Origin: Oscillospiraceae bacterium
Lineage (GTDB): Bacteria > Bacillota > Clostridia > Oscillospirales > Ruminococcaceae
DNA length: 64,000 nucleotides
Direction: 5' to 3'
Assembly: GCA_017505635.1 (NCBI GenBank)
Contig: JAFVOU010000011.1
Span: 1 to 64,000, forward strand
Shown: positions 1 through 8,083 of the stretch, in pieces
How the letters are laid out: the number at the start of each line of letters is the position of its first letter
How positions within the stretch are numbered: the first letter of the stretch is position 1
The notes under the pieces: generated by a model
What the model was told of the DNA's origin: nothing
What the model saw: only the letters and a program-made list of their open reading frames with translations
The model's database searches: none
Program-made: the position numbers and the translations under genes

Positions 1-71
1 CAACACTTGCATTACACAAAGTAGTGCTGCGTATTTCCGCCTTGCAACAGCACTTTTTGTGCGTAAATGTG

Positions 72-141
72 CAAAAATGTCCCCATCAAAACACCAATTG
101 GTATTTTGATGGGGATTTATGTTTTCTTATCAGGATGCCGC
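72..141. repeat. 70-bp dispersed palindromic repeat, copy 1
   Basis: This 70-bp segment recurs almost unchanged at 53116-53185. Its core is a palindrome (ccccatcaaa...ttgatgggg around CCAATTGG), followed by a conserved non-palindromic tail running through ttatcaggatgccgc. It lies just past the 3' end of the leftward gene at 162-494 and could act as a terminator in either direction, because T-rich runs follow the hairpin on both strands. The conserved tail is more than a plain terminator needs, so a small mobile or duplicated element is likely (inference). Upstream, at about 23-53, a weaker hairpin (agtgctg/cagcact followed by TTTTT) may end a gene left of the window. Confidence 0.75.
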
Positions 142-161
142 ATTGGCGTTCCGTTTTTTGT

Positions 162-494
162 TTATTTGTTTATCGCTGCGTAATATTTTCCGCCTGCTTC
201 AAACATCGGCATTTCGGTGGCGAAAACCCATATGCCTTCCTCTTTTGCCTTTTCAAGGGCATTTGGCTGCATTGTGCTGTTCTGGCACAGAACCATACAG
301 CCTATATCGTGCAGTGCAGCAACGGCAACGGCGTTGATATTGCCCATAATGGTAAACCAGGCCTGGCCGTATTCGCCGTAACCCATAACCCAGCTGAGCA
401 GGTCTCCGCAGAAACCGCCTTCGAGTTCGCGGTCCTCGCAGCCTTCGGAAAGACATTTTAAATTCAATAATTCCTGTAACTGTCTTACTGTCAT
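162..494 (-). CDS. DRTGG-domain-like protein of the hydrogenase regulatory operon
   Basis: A small soluble protein of 110 aa. Its fold-level pattern (a Gly/Asn-rich turn GNINAVAVAALHD, then a Cys-containing strand and a helix ending in VFATEMPMFEAGG) resembles the DRTGG-like proteins found beside clostridial hydrogenase genes, and it appears distantly related to the protein at 2379-2720. I chose ATG 494 because GAGG lies 7 nt upstream; the longer open frame has no ribosome binding site. It is the last gene of a leftward operon with the sensory-type hydrogenase (39 nt away), a HATPase and another DRTGG protein. DRTGG domains are thought to bind nucleotides or mediate dimers; the role here is inferred from context only. 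Confidence 0.6.
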   Translation of the reverse strand: MTVRQLQELLNLKCLSEGCEDRELEGGFCGDLLSWVMGYGEYGQAWFTIMGNINAVAVAALHDIGCMVLCQNSTMQPNALEKAKEEGIWVFATEMPMFEAGGKYYAAINK

Positions 495-533
495 AAAAGA
501 CCTCTTTCGCCGCATTAAGCGGCTTTTGTTTTT

Positions 534-1799
534 TTATTTGCCCATAAGTGTGGCAAGAATTTTTTCCATTTTTTCCTGCATGCGGACAACGCATTTGTCT
601 TCTGTTATATCGCCGCGCACAACATCTTCGGCAAAGCAGCGGCAGGTTGGGCTGCCACAGCTGCCGCAGTCAAGACCGGGCAGTCTTTCCAGAATTTCCT
701 CAACCTCGGCATAAGCCTTGAATTTTTCAAGTCTGCTGCCTTTCATTTCGAACACAGGCTGATATTCCAGATGTTTGTCCCACAGCATATTTGCAGGTAT
801 GCTCTGTTCCAGTCTGTTGCGGGAAACAGGCATATATTTTCTCAGTCGTTTAAGTTTGGTTTTTGCAATATAAGGGTTTTCCACAGTGGAGATACCGCCT
901 ACACAGCCGCCGTCACAGGCGTTGAGTTCCACAAATTCAAGATTTTCAAACTTGTCATCCTCAAGGTCTTCCAGAACCTTGATAACCCTTTCAATGCCGT
1001 CGCAGGCAAGGTAATCGTTAACGTGGATAAGCCCTGCGCATTCACCGCCGCTGATAGCCCAGGAAATACCTATGCGGCCTGCGGTTTCAAGAATATCCTT
1101 ATCCGGGTTTTTCATACTCTGGCAGAGTGCGGGATATATGTCCTTAAAGGAGATAACACCGTCCACCCAGCTTTTGCGGCTGCCTATAGGGTTGTTTATG
1201 TAGGTCATCTTTGCAGGACACGGTGTGATGAATATACAGCCTATTTCTTCTTCTTTCAGGTCTGTTGCACGCATAACCTCTTCCTTTGCAAGGCGTGCGG
1301 CAAGTTCCATTGGGCTTACAACCGGCAGCACATGGTCAATCAGGCTTGGAAAACGCACCTTGATAAGTCTTACAACTGCAGGGCAGGCAGAAGATATAAC
1401 AGGTTTTGGCATCTGCCCAAGCAGCTTTCTTGTGGCATCACTTACCAGTTCGGCAGCTTTTGCAACCTCGAAAAAACTGTCAAAGCCGCATCCGCGCAAA
1501 CCTGCAAGAATCTGTTCCACCTCGGTAACATTGTGAAACTGTGCATACAGTGCAGGTGCAGGAAGTGCCACCAGATATTTGTAATGTTTATAGTCGTCCA
1601 TAGAAGGACAGATAACTTTTTTGGCGTGATGCGGGCAGACCTTTACGCATTCGCCGCAGTCTATGCAGCGTCCCTCCAGGATAAGCGCTTTGCCGTTTCG
1701 CACCCTTATGGCCTGTGTAGGGCATTTTTTTATGCAGTTTATGCAGCCCTTGCACAAATCGCTGTCAAGAGTTACAGAATGTGTGTATTTTATTGCCAT
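534..1799 (-). CDS. [FeFe] hydrogenase large-subunit-like protein, putative sensory type (HydS-like)
   Basis: A 421-aa iron-sulfur protein. The N-terminus carries two 4Fe-4S ferredoxin motifs (C16-x2-C19-x2-C22-x3-C26-P and C45-x2-C48-x2-C51-x3-C55-P). The H-cluster domain follows with altered signatures: SSACP at 136-140 in place of TSCCP, TPCPAK at 192-197 in place of MPCxxK, and NACDGGC around 293-299 in place of CPGGC. Four Cys that could hold the cubane remain, but the proton-shuttling Cys is Ala. Near 380-400 there is a CGSCGSPTC segment typical of the small FeS domain. These traits fit the putative sensory [FeFe] hydrogenases rather than a turnover enzyme. ATG 1799 is chosen for its ribosome binding site (GGTGAAGG); an upstream 35-residue extension lacks one. 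It is co-oriented with HATPase and DRTGG genes. Confidence 0.8.
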   Translation of the reverse strand: MAIKYTHSVTLDSDLCKGCINCIKKCPTQAIRVRNGKALILEGRCIDCGECVKVCPHHAKKVICPSMDDYKHYKYLVALPAPALYAQFHNVTEVEQILAGLRGCGFDSFFEVAKAAELVSDATRKLLGQMPKPVISSACPAVVRLIKVRFPSLIDHVLPVVSPMELAARLAKEEVMRATDLKEEEIGCIFITPCPAKMTYINNPIGSRKSWVDGVISFKDIYPALCQSMKNPDKDILETAGRIGISWAISGGECAGLIHVNDYLACDGIERVIKVLEDLEDDKFENLEFVELNACDGGCVGGISTVENPYIAKTKLKRLRKYMPVSRNRLEQSIPANMLWDKHLEYQPVFEMKGSRLEKFKAYAEVEEILERLPGLDCGSCGSPTCRCFAEDVVRGDITEDKCVVRMQEKMEKILATLMGK

Positions 1800-1957
1800 A
1801 TCCTTCACCGCCCTTTCTGCCGGCTGTGGCTGAGTATAAAACTGCCATACCGACAATTTTAACCAGATAGTGATAATTTGAGTATATTGATATATTTTTA
1901 ACAAATCAATGCGGAACAGTAACCCCGTCAGAAGAATACTGTGCCGGCGGCTGAAAA

Positions 1958-2377
1958 CTAAAGATTAACCACCATTTTTATATGTGTGCCTTCGCCTACC
2001 TGGGATTCGATGTGGAATTCGTCAGCATATTTTTTCATATTAGGCAGACCCATGCCTGCACCAAAACCAAGGCTGCGCACTTCGTCGGTTGCAGAAGAAT
2101 AGCCTTCCTGCAAAGCAAGGTTTATATCTGCGATACCGGGACCGTTGTCATCAAGGAAAAGCTCCACCTTTTCAGGATAAACCAAAGCGGTAATTTCGCC
2201 GCCGCCTGCGTGGATTGCAAGGTTGATTTCACCTTCGTAAAGTGCAATTGAGATGTTGCGCACAGGGGCGCCGGTTATGCCCATTTTTTTAAGTTTGTTT
2301 TTAAGGTCGGCAGAAGCTTCGCCTGCACGGGTAAAATCGTCACCCGGTACGGTATAGTTAAATTTTATAGGTTCCAC
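1958..2377 (-). CDS. HATPase_c ATP-binding protein (anti-sigma/RsbW-like)
   Basis: A 139-aa GHKL ATPase without a phospho-acceptor His domain. Visible boxes are an N-box-like YEGEINLAIHA (the Asn-containing helix), G1 DNGPGI, and G2 GAGMGLPNM followed by the strand-turn VGEGTHIK. Length and layout match RsbW/SpoIIAB-like serine kinases or anti-sigma factors. Its start lies 2 nt after the stop of the DRTGG gene, so the two are probably translated together. A 158-nt gap separates it from the hydrogenase-like gene downstream in the same direction. Homologues occur next to clostridial hydrogenase genes; the target protein is unknown and signalling is inferred. Confidence 0.8.
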   Translation of the reverse strand: MEPIKFNYTVPGDDFTRAGEASADLKNKLKKMGITGAPVRNISIALYEGEINLAIHAGGGEITALVYPEKVELFLDDNGPGIADINLALQEGYSSATDEVRSLGFGAGMGLPNMKKYADEFHIESQVGEGTHIKMVVNL

Positions 2378-2378
2378 G

Positions 2379-2720
2379 TTATGCTCCTCTCAGGCCATTG
2401 TCGTACAGAATACCGCAGCAGGTAAACAGGGCGCGTTCTGTTGTAAGAACACAGATGCCTTTTTCGTTGGCAATTTTAAGGCTTAAAGCGTCAGGGCGTT
2501 TGCCTCTTACATAAACAACACACAGCATATCCATCATATCAGCAGTTCTGATAACCTGCGGATTGTTAAGGCCTGTAAGCAGAACAGCCTGGTCTTTAAC
2601 GTATGCAAGCACGTCGCTCATCATATCACTGCCGCAGGCGGAGTGAAGTTCCTGTTCAAGATCAAGTTCCGGTGTAAGATTTTCTGCATCGAGCAACTCG
2701 ATAATGTCTTTGATTTTCAT
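2379..2720 (-). CDS. DRTGG-domain protein, first gene of the leftward hydrogenase-associated operon
   Basis: A 113-aa soluble protein with a DRTGG-like fold: VLAYVKDQAVLLTGL (strand-turn with the LTG element), then NPQVIRTADMMDMLCVVYVRGK and a C-terminal ICVLTTE strand. A conserved pattern of this kind is found in DRTGG domains, in phosphotransacetylase N-termini and in stand-alone proteins beside clostridial Fe-hydrogenases. A well-formed promoter lies 88-116 nt upstream on the same strand, and the ribosome binding site is AGAGGT. Partners are inferred to be the adjacent HATPase and the sensory-type hydrogenase. The function is not established. Confidence 0.65.
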   Translation of the reverse strand: MKIKDIIELLDAENLTPELDLEQELHSACGSDMMSDVLAYVKDQAVLLTGLNNPQVIRTADMMDMLCVVYVRGKRPDALSLKIANEKGICVLTTERALFTCCGILYDNGLRGA

Positions 2721-2807
2721 AGTGATTTACCTCTTGAAATATACAAATTTTTTATACAAGCTATAACTTTGTGTTGCAAAAGTTATTTAAAAGCCATACC
2801 CAAAACT

Positions 2808-2836
2808 ATTATATTGCATATTTTGTCAGCTTGCAA
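2808..2836 (-). promoter_or_regulatory. SigA-type promoter of the leftward hydrogenase-regulatory operon
   Basis: On the minus strand TTGCAA (-35, 2831-2836) and TATAAT (-10, 2808-2813) are separated by exactly 17 nt. It drives the DRTGG - HATPase - sensory hydrogenase - DRTGG genes. It stands about 75 bp from the divergent promoter, so one regulator could act on both. Confidence 0.7.
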
Positions 2837-2911
2837 TAGCAAATGTTTTGGGCAAGTTGATGAATTGATATATTTCTGACTACTTAAAGATATTTTTTAT
2901 ATAAAAAAGGG

Positions 2912-2940
2912 TAGAAAAAATGTAATTCTTTTGTTATAAT
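2912..2940 (+). promoter_or_regulatory. Promoter of the hydrogenase (hydCBA) operon
   Basis: TAGAAA (2912-2917) and a perfect TATAAT (2935-2940) with 17-nt spacing, preceding an operon whose codon bias indicates very high expression. The -35 is weak, which suits activator control (inference). Confidence 0.6.
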
Positions 2941-2946
2941 TAAATC

Positions 2947-3060
2947 AAAGTAACGTCTGAGAATGTTACATTTTTGACAATCTATAAACGGACCCTTTGC
3001 CCAGAGGGTTGGATTATCAAAGGAAAAATTCCAAAAGGGACTAATACAGGAGGAAACTAA
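2947..3060 (+). promoter_or_regulatory. 113-nt untranslated leader of the hydrogenase operon with small hairpins
   Basis: From the expected transcription start to the ATG there is no open frame but three small potential hairpins: gtaacg/tgttac (2950-2969, followed by ATTTTTG), accctt/gagggt (2992-3009), and ggaa/ttcc near 3020-3035. The strong AGGAGG is at 3048-3053. I do not recognise a riboswitch class. It may simply stabilise the message. The whole divergent gap 2721-3060 otherwise holds only the two promoters. Confidence 0.4.
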
Positions 3061-3558
3061 ATGAAACGCATTTCAAAATTGCCTTTTAAAGGCACAGCTG
3101 AACAGGAACAGCTTTTGAAAGCTTGGCTTGCAGAAAACGGTAAAAAACCTGGCGCATCTATGGCAGCATTGCAGAAAGCACAGGAAATTTACGGCTACCT
3201 GCCAATCGAAGTTCAGAGAATGGTTGCAGAAGGCGTAGACAGACCACTTGAAGAAATCTACGGCATCTCCACATTCTATGCACAGTTCTCCCTTTCTCCA
3301 AAGGGTAAATACAAAATTGCTGTTTGCCTCGGTACAGCTTGCTATGTAAAAGGCTCAGGTAAAATCCTTGCTAAACTTGAAGAAAAGCTTGGTATCAAAA
3401 ACGGCGACTGCACAGAAGACGGCGAATTCAGCCTTGAAGCATCCAGATGTATCGGTGCTTGCGGTCTCGCACCTGTTTTCACAATCAACGAAGACGTATA
3501 CGGCAGAGTTAAAGAAGACGGCAGCGAACTTGACGGCATCTTGGCTAAATACAAATAA
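3061..3558 (+). CDS. NuoE-like 24-kDa subunit of NAD-dependent [FeFe] hydrogenase
   Basis: A 165-aa thioredoxin-fold ferredoxin subunit. It binds one 2Fe-2S cluster through Cys pairs visible as CLGTAC (about 91-96) and CIGAC (about 133-137), as in NuoE, HndA and HydC. In trimeric hydrogenases this subunit links the NADH-oxidising HydB to the catalytic HydA. A strong ribosome binding site (AGGAGG, 7 nt before the ATG) and biased codons indicate high expression. It is the first gene of hydC - HATPase - 2Fe-2S protein - hydB - hydA. The name hydC or hndA is by homology and gene order. Confidence 0.92.
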   Translation: MKRISKLPFKGTAEQEQLLKAWLAENGKKPGASMAALQKAQEIYGYLPIEVQRMVAEGVDRPLEEIYGISTFYAQFSLSPKGKYKIAVCLGTACYVKGSGKILAKLEEKLGIKNGDCTEDGEFSLEASRCIGACGLAPVFTINEDVYGRVKEDGSELDGILAKYK

Positions 3559-3563
3559 GTCTT

Positions 3564-4112
3564 ATGCAGGAACTTTCTTTAAACATTCTTGATATTGCAC
3601 AAAACTCAATAGTTGCCAATGCTACACTGATAGAAATCGGGGTAGAGGTTGACCAAAACGAATTTCTTTCCATCACCATCCGTGACAACGGCAAGGGCAT
3701 GGACGCAGAAAGTGTAAAAAACGTTATCAATCCGTTTTTTACATCCCGCACAACAAGAAAGGTTGGTCTGGGTGTCCCATTCTTTAAACAGGCGGCAGAG
3801 GACACAGGTGGTTCTTTCCACATTGAATCCGAAGTTGGTGTAGGCACAACTATCAAAGCGGTATTTGATACAACAAATATCGATTACACTCCTTTGGGCG
3901 AGGTGTGGGAAACAGTTGCACTGCTTATTCAGATGAACGAGGCAATAGACTTTGTTTACACCGTTAAAAAAGACGGTGAAGAATTTGTTTGTGACACACG
4001 GCAGCTTAGAGAAATTATGGAAGGTATGCCTTTAAGCGACCTTAACGTAGTTATGTGGATAAAAGAATTTATACGGGAAAACCAGAATGAAATATTAAAA
4101 AGGAGTTACTAA
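3564..4112 (+). CDS. HATPase_c ATP-binding protein embedded in the hydrogenase operon
   Basis: A 182-aa protein. The first ~115 residues form a GHKL ATPase: N-box ILDIAQNSIVANA, G1 DNGKGMD, a PFFTSR F-box, G2 GLGVP, and VGVGTTIKAVF. There is no DHp or His-box, so it cannot be an ordinary histidine kinase. The C-terminal ~65 residues (after DTTNIDYTPLG) are an unassigned extension that includes a KKDGEEF turn. Its ATG lies 5 nt after the hydC stop with no clear Shine-Dalgarno, so translational coupling is likely. Such an ATPase recurs inside clostridial hydrogenase operons; regulation or assembly are both possible and neither is shown. Confidence 0.8.
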   Translation: MQELSLNILDIAQNSIVANATLIEIGVEVDQNEFLSITIRDNGKGMDAESVKNVINPFFTSRTTRKVGLGVPFFKQAAEDTGGSFHIESEVGVGTTIKAVFDTTNIDYTPLGEVWETVALLIQMNEAIDFVYTVKKDGEEFVCDTRQLREIMEGMPLSDLNVVMWIKEFIRENQNEILKRSY

Positions 4113-4115
4113 GCT

Positions 4116-4487
4116 ATGAAAAGTTTGCAGGAATTACAGGCAATCCGCGACAAAATGAAAGCTAACATCAGCACAACACGCGACAATGCTGATGCAAAGG
4201 TTAGAGTTGTTGTTGGTATGGCAACATGCGGTATCGCAGCAGGCGCAAGACCTATTCTTAACGCATTTAACGAAGAAATCGCAAAAAGAAACGTAGAAGG
4301 TGTTATGGTTGGCCAGACAGGCTGTATCGGCATCTGCCAGTACGAACCAGTTGCAGAAATCTTCGAAGGCGACACAAAAACTACATATGTAAAACTTACA
4401 CCTGAAAAAGTTGAAAGAATTGTAGTTGAACACCTTATCGGTAAAACACCGGTTACAGAATTTACAATCGGTGCAATCCAGAAATAA
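4116..4487 (+). CDS. 2Fe-2S ferredoxin-like subunit (HndB-like)
   Basis: A 123-aa thioredoxin-like ferredoxin-fold protein resembling HndB of NADP-reducing hydrogenases. Only three Cys are visible in the cluster area (ATCGIAAGA near residue 36 and TGCIGIC near 68-73), so one usual ligand may be absent. It sits immediately before hydB, whose N-terminus carries a related domain with CGGTGCTSSG and TGCFGLC. The ribosome binding site AAGGAG is 8 nt upstream of the start. It probably carries electrons or plays a structural part within the hydrogenase complex. Confidence 0.85.
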   Translation: MKSLQELQAIRDKMKANISTTRDNADAKVRVVVGMATCGIAAGARPILNAFNEEIAKRNVEGVMVGQTGCIGICQYEPVAEIFEGDTKTTYVKLTPEKVERIVVEHLIGKTPVTEFTIGAIQK

Positions 4488-4505
4488 TAAACGGAGGTAA
4501 CATTA

Positions 4506-6293
4506 ATGTTCAGAAGTCACATTATGGTTTGTGGCGGTACAGGCTGTACCTCCTCAGGCTCACAGAAAATCATCGAAGCATTCAACCGTGAAATCGCAGC
4601 TGCAGGCCTTAACGAAGAAGTTAAAGTTATCAAAACAGGCTGTTTCGGTCTCTGTGCTCTCGGTCCAATCGTTGTAGTATACCCAGAAGGTATCTTCTAC
4701 TCAATGGTTGAAGAAAAAGACGTTAAAGAAATCGTTGAAGAACATCTCGTAAAAGGCCGTCCTGTTACACGCCTTATCTACGACGAAACAGTTCAGGGCG
4801 AAACAATCACATCCCTCAACGATACACGCTTCTACAAAAAACAGATGCGTATCGCTTTGAGAAACTGTGGTAGAATCGACCCAGACAACATCGAAGAATA
4901 CATCGCATACGACGGTTATGCAGCTCTTGGTAAAGCTCTTACAGAAATGACACCTGAAGAAGTTATCCAGACAGTTCTCGACTCCGGTCTCCGCGGTCGT
5001 GGCGGCGGCGGCTTCCCAACAGGCAGAAAATGGGCTCTCGGCGCAATGAACCATGCAGACCAGAAATACGTTGCATGTAACGCTGACGAAGGCGACCCAG
5101 GTGCTTTCATGGACCGTTCTATCCTCGAAGGTGACCCACACGCAGTTATCGAAGCTATGGCTATCGCTGGTTACGCAATCGGCGCAACAAAAGGTTTCGT
5201 ATATATCCGTGCAGAATACCCAATCGCTGTTGAAAGACTTCAGAGAGCTATCAACCAGGCAAGAGAATACGGCCTCCTGGGCAAAAACATCTTCGGCACA
5301 GACTTCGAATTTGATATGGAAATCAAACTCGGTGCAGGCGCATTCGTTTGTGGTGAAGAAACAGCTCTTATCAACTCTATCGAAGGCAACCGTGGCGAAC
5401 CAAAACCACGTCCACCATTCCCAGCTCAGAAAGGTATCTTCGGTAAACCTACAGTTCTCAACAACGTAGAAACATACGCAAATATCCCACAGATTATCCT
5501 TAACGGTCCTGAATTCCTCAACACAATCGGTACAGAAAAATCCAAAGGTACAAAAGTATTTGCTCTCGGCGGCAAAATCAACAACACAGGTCTTGTTGAA
5601 GTTCCAATGGGTACAACACTCAGAACAGTTGTTGAAGAAATCGGCGGCGGTATCCCTAACGGCGGTACATTCAAAGCTGCACAGACAGGCGGTCCTTCCG
5701 GCGGCTGTATCCCAGCAAGCCACATCGACGTGCCAATCGACTACGACAACCTTGTAGCTCTTGGTTCCATGATGGGTTCCGGCGGTCTTATCGTTATGGA
5801 CGAAACAACATGTATGGTTGACATCGCAAAATTCTTCCTTGAATTTACAGTTGAAGAATCCTGCGGTAAATGTACACCTTGCCGTGTTGGTACAAAACGT
5901 CTTCTCGAAATGCTCGAAAAAATCACAAGCGGCAACGGTGAACTGGAAGACCTCGACAAAATCGAAAAACTCTGTAACTTCATCAAAGAAGACAGCCAGT
6001 GTGGTCTTGGCCAGTGTGCACCTAACCCAGTTCTCTCTACACTCAAATACTTCCGTGACGAATATGTTGCTCACGTTGTAGATAAAAAATGTCCTGCAGG
6101 CGTATGTAAAGACCTTATGCAGTACAAAATTGTTGCTGACAAATGTAAAGGCTGTACAGCATGTAAACGTGCTTGTCCGGTTGGCGCAATCAGCGGCAAT
6201 GTTAAAGAACCACACGTTATCGACCAGGCTAAATGTATCAAATGTGGTGCTTGTGTTGCTACATGTAAATTTGGCGCAATCGTTAAGGAATAA
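4506..6293 (+). CDS. NuoF-like NADH-binding subunit of electron-bifurcating hydrogenase
   Basis: A 595-aa flavin subunit. Order of parts: an N-terminal 2Fe-2S thioredoxin-fold domain (residues 1-100); the NuoF core with the NADH/FMN glycine-rich GRGGGGFPTGRKW (about 163-175) and CGEET (about 282); an SLBB domain; the 4Fe-4S motif CGKCTPCRVGTKRL (about 455-468); and two C-terminal ferredoxin clusters (CKGCTACKRACP and CIKCGACVATC). This is the HydB/HndC architecture. It oxidises or reduces NAD(H) at FMN and is the site of electron bifurcation in homologues. Codon use is extremely biased, which creates a long antisense open frame that should be ignored. Confidence 0.95.
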   Translation: MFRSHIMVCGGTGCTSSGSQKIIEAFNREIAAAGLNEEVKVIKTGCFGLCALGPIVVVYPEGIFYSMVEEKDVKEIVEEHLVKGRPVTRLIYDETVQGETITSLNDTRFYKKQMRIALRNCGRIDPDNIEEYIAYDGYAALGKALTEMTPEEVIQTVLDSGLRGRGGGGFPTGRKWALGAMNHADQKYVACNADEGDPGAFMDRSILEGDPHAVIEAMAIAGYAIGATKGFVYIRAEYPIAVERLQRAINQAREYGLLGKNIFGTDFEFDMEIKLGAGAFVCGEETALINSIEGNRGEPKPRPPFPAQKGIFGKPTVLNNVETYANIPQIILNGPEFLNTIGTEKSKGTKVFALGGKINNTGLVEVPMGTTLRTVVEEIGGGIPNGGTFKAAQTGGPSGGCIPASHIDVPIDYDNLVALGSMMGSGGLIVMDETTCMVDIAKFFLEFTVEESCGKCTPCRVGTKRLLEMLEKITSGNGELEDLDKIEKLCNFIKEDSQCGLGQCAPNPVLSTLKYFRDEYVAHVVDKKCPAGVCKDLMQYKIVADKCKGCTACKRACPVGAISGNVKEPHVIDQAKCIKCGACVATCKFGAIVKE

Positions 6294-6309
6294 GGAGGAG
6301 TACTAGAGT

Positions 6310-8058
6310 ATGAGTTTAGTTAATATTAAAATAAACGGTATGCCTGTGCAGGTAGAAGCCGGTACTTCAGTGCTCGCAGCAGCAAGAGAAGTTGGCATCG
6401 AAATTCCTACATTGTGCTACCTTAAAGACACAAACGAAATCGGCGCTTGCCGTATCTGTGTAGTTGAAGTTAAAGGTCAGAAAAACCTTCCTGCTGCTTG
6501 CGTAACACCAGTTTACGAAGGTATGGAAATTCTCACTCATTCCAAACGCGTATTTGAAGCAAGAAGAATGAACCTTGAACTTATCCTTTCCACACATAAA
6601 AAAGAATGTCTTTCCTGTATGCGTTCCGGCAACTGCGAACTGCAGAAAATGTGTAAAGACTTCCGCATCTACGACGAAAACTACTATGCAGGCGAAAACA
6701 TCCAGTGGCCAGTTGATGACAGCGCAGTACATATGCTCCGCGACAACAACAAATGTGTTCTCTGCCGTCGCTGCGTAGCAGTTTGTGAAAAAGTTCAGGG
6801 CATCAGCTGTATCGGTGCTAACGAACGTGGTTTCGAAACACACATCGGCTGTGCATTTGAACAGACACTCGGCGAATCCAGCTGTGTATCCTGCGGTCAG
6901 TGTATCACAGTTTGTCCAACAGCAGCTATCACAGAAAGAGACCAGTCCAAAGAAGTTTGGCGTGCACTCCACGATCCAAACAAAGTGGTTATCGCTCAGA
7001 CAGCTCCTTCCATCCGCGTAACACTTGGTGAAGCATTTGGTATGCCTCTCGGCACAAACGTAGAAGGCAAAATGGTTGCAGCTCTCAGAAGACTCGGCTT
7101 TGACAAAGTATTCGACACAGACTTTGCAGCTGACCTTACAATTATGGAAGAAGCAACAGAATTTGTTCACAGAGTTAAAGAAGGCGGCCCACTGCCACTT
7201 ATCACATCCTGTTCCCCAGGTTGGGTAAAATACTGTGAAACATTCTACCCAGAATTCATTCCAAACATCTCCAGCTGTAAATCTCCACAGCAGATGTTCG
7301 GTGCTATCACAAAAACATACTATGCTGAAAAAATGGGCATCGATCCAAAAGACATCTTTGTTGTAGGTATCATGCCATGTACAGCTAAAAAATTCGAAGT
7401 TGGCCGTGACGATATGTGCGCAGCAGGCGAAGGCATCCACGATGTTGACGTAGCTCTCACAACAAGAGAACTTGCAAGAATGATCGACCGTGCTAACCTC
7501 TACTTCCCACATCTCCCAGACGAAGAATTTGATGCTCCTCTCGGTCTCTCCACAGGTGCTGCAACAATCTTCGGTACAACAGGCGGTGTTATGGAAGCTG
7601 CTCTCCGTACAGCTGCTGAATGGGTAACTGGCGAAGAACTTAAAGAAGTTGACTTCACAGACGTTCGTGGTCTCGAAGGCGTTAAAAAAGCAACATACAA
7701 ACTTGGCGATCTCGAACTCAAAGTTGCAGTTGCTTCCGGTCTTAAAAATGCTAAAGCTGTTCTCGAAGCAGTTAAAGCAGGCGAAGAAATCCACTTTATC
7801 GAAATCATGGGTTGTCCAGGCGGCTGTATCAACGGCGGCGGTCAGCCAATCCAGCCAGCAACAGTTAGAAACTTTGTTGACCTTGTTGAAAAACGTGCAG
7901 CAGCTCTTTACAGAGATGACGCTAAAGACGTTATCAGAAAGAGCCATGAAAACCCAGACATCAAGAAACTTTACGAAGAATATCTTGGTGAACCAGGCAG
8001 CCACAAAGCTCACGAAATTCTCCACACAACATACGTTGCAAGACCAAACAACTACTAA
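6310..8058 (+). CDS. [FeFe] hydrogenase catalytic subunit (HydA/HndD type)
   Basis: A 582-aa catalytic subunit that makes or uses H2. Domains: 2Fe-2S (CYLKDTNEIGACRICVVEV near 36-54), a His-Cys 4Fe-4S segment (HKKECLSCMRSGNC, about 97-110), two ferredoxin clusters (CVLCRRCVAVC and CVSCGQCITVCP), the H-cluster domain with TSCSPGW (about 299), MPCTAKKFE (about 356) and MGCPGGCINGGGQP (about 500), and the small-subunit C-terminal helix ending EILHTTY. The first motif has Ser in place of the second Cys of TSCCP, a form also seen in HndD-type enzymes. It is the last gene of the operon, starts 16 nt after hydB and is followed by a clear terminator. Confidence 0.96.
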   Translation: MSLVNIKINGMPVQVEAGTSVLAAAREVGIEIPTLCYLKDTNEIGACRICVVEVKGQKNLPAACVTPVYEGMEILTHSKRVFEARRMNLELILSTHKKECLSCMRSGNCELQKMCKDFRIYDENYYAGENIQWPVDDSAVHMLRDNNKCVLCRRCVAVCEKVQGISCIGANERGFETHIGCAFEQTLGESSCVSCGQCITVCPTAAITERDQSKEVWRALHDPNKVVIAQTAPSIRVTLGEAFGMPLGTNVEGKMVAALRRLGFDKVFDTDFAADLTIMEEATEFVHRVKEGGPLPLITSCSPGWVKYCETFYPEFIPNISSCKSPQQMFGAITKTYYAEKMGIDPKDIFVVGIMPCTAKKFEVGRDDMCAAGEGIHDVDVALTTRELARMIDRANLYFPHLPDEEFDAPLGLSTGAATIFGTTGGVMEAALRTAAEWVTGEELKEVDFTDVRGLEGVKKATYKLGDLELKVAVASGLKNAKAVLEAVKAGEEIHFIEIMGCPGGCINGGGQPIQPATVRNFVDLVEKRAAALYRDDAKDVIRKSHENPDIKKLYEEYLGEPGSHKAHEILHTTYVARPNNY

Positions 8059-8083
8059 TACAAATATTAATAGTTATAAAGAA

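Noticed and set aside
2931..2948. Rex redox-repressor site at the hydrogenase promoter
   Set aside because: TTGTTATAATTAAATCAA only partly fits TTGTTAA-N4-TTAACAA; the right half is broken and the left half is also the -10 box.
4701..6215. 504-aa open frame antisense to the NuoF-like hydB gene
   Set aside because: Composition is Phe/Cys/Thr-rich nonsense without ribosome binding site; it arises from the strong codon bias of hydB.
6367..8025. 552-aa open frame antisense to hydA
   Set aside because: Same cause: a mirror of biased codons, no domain, no start signal.
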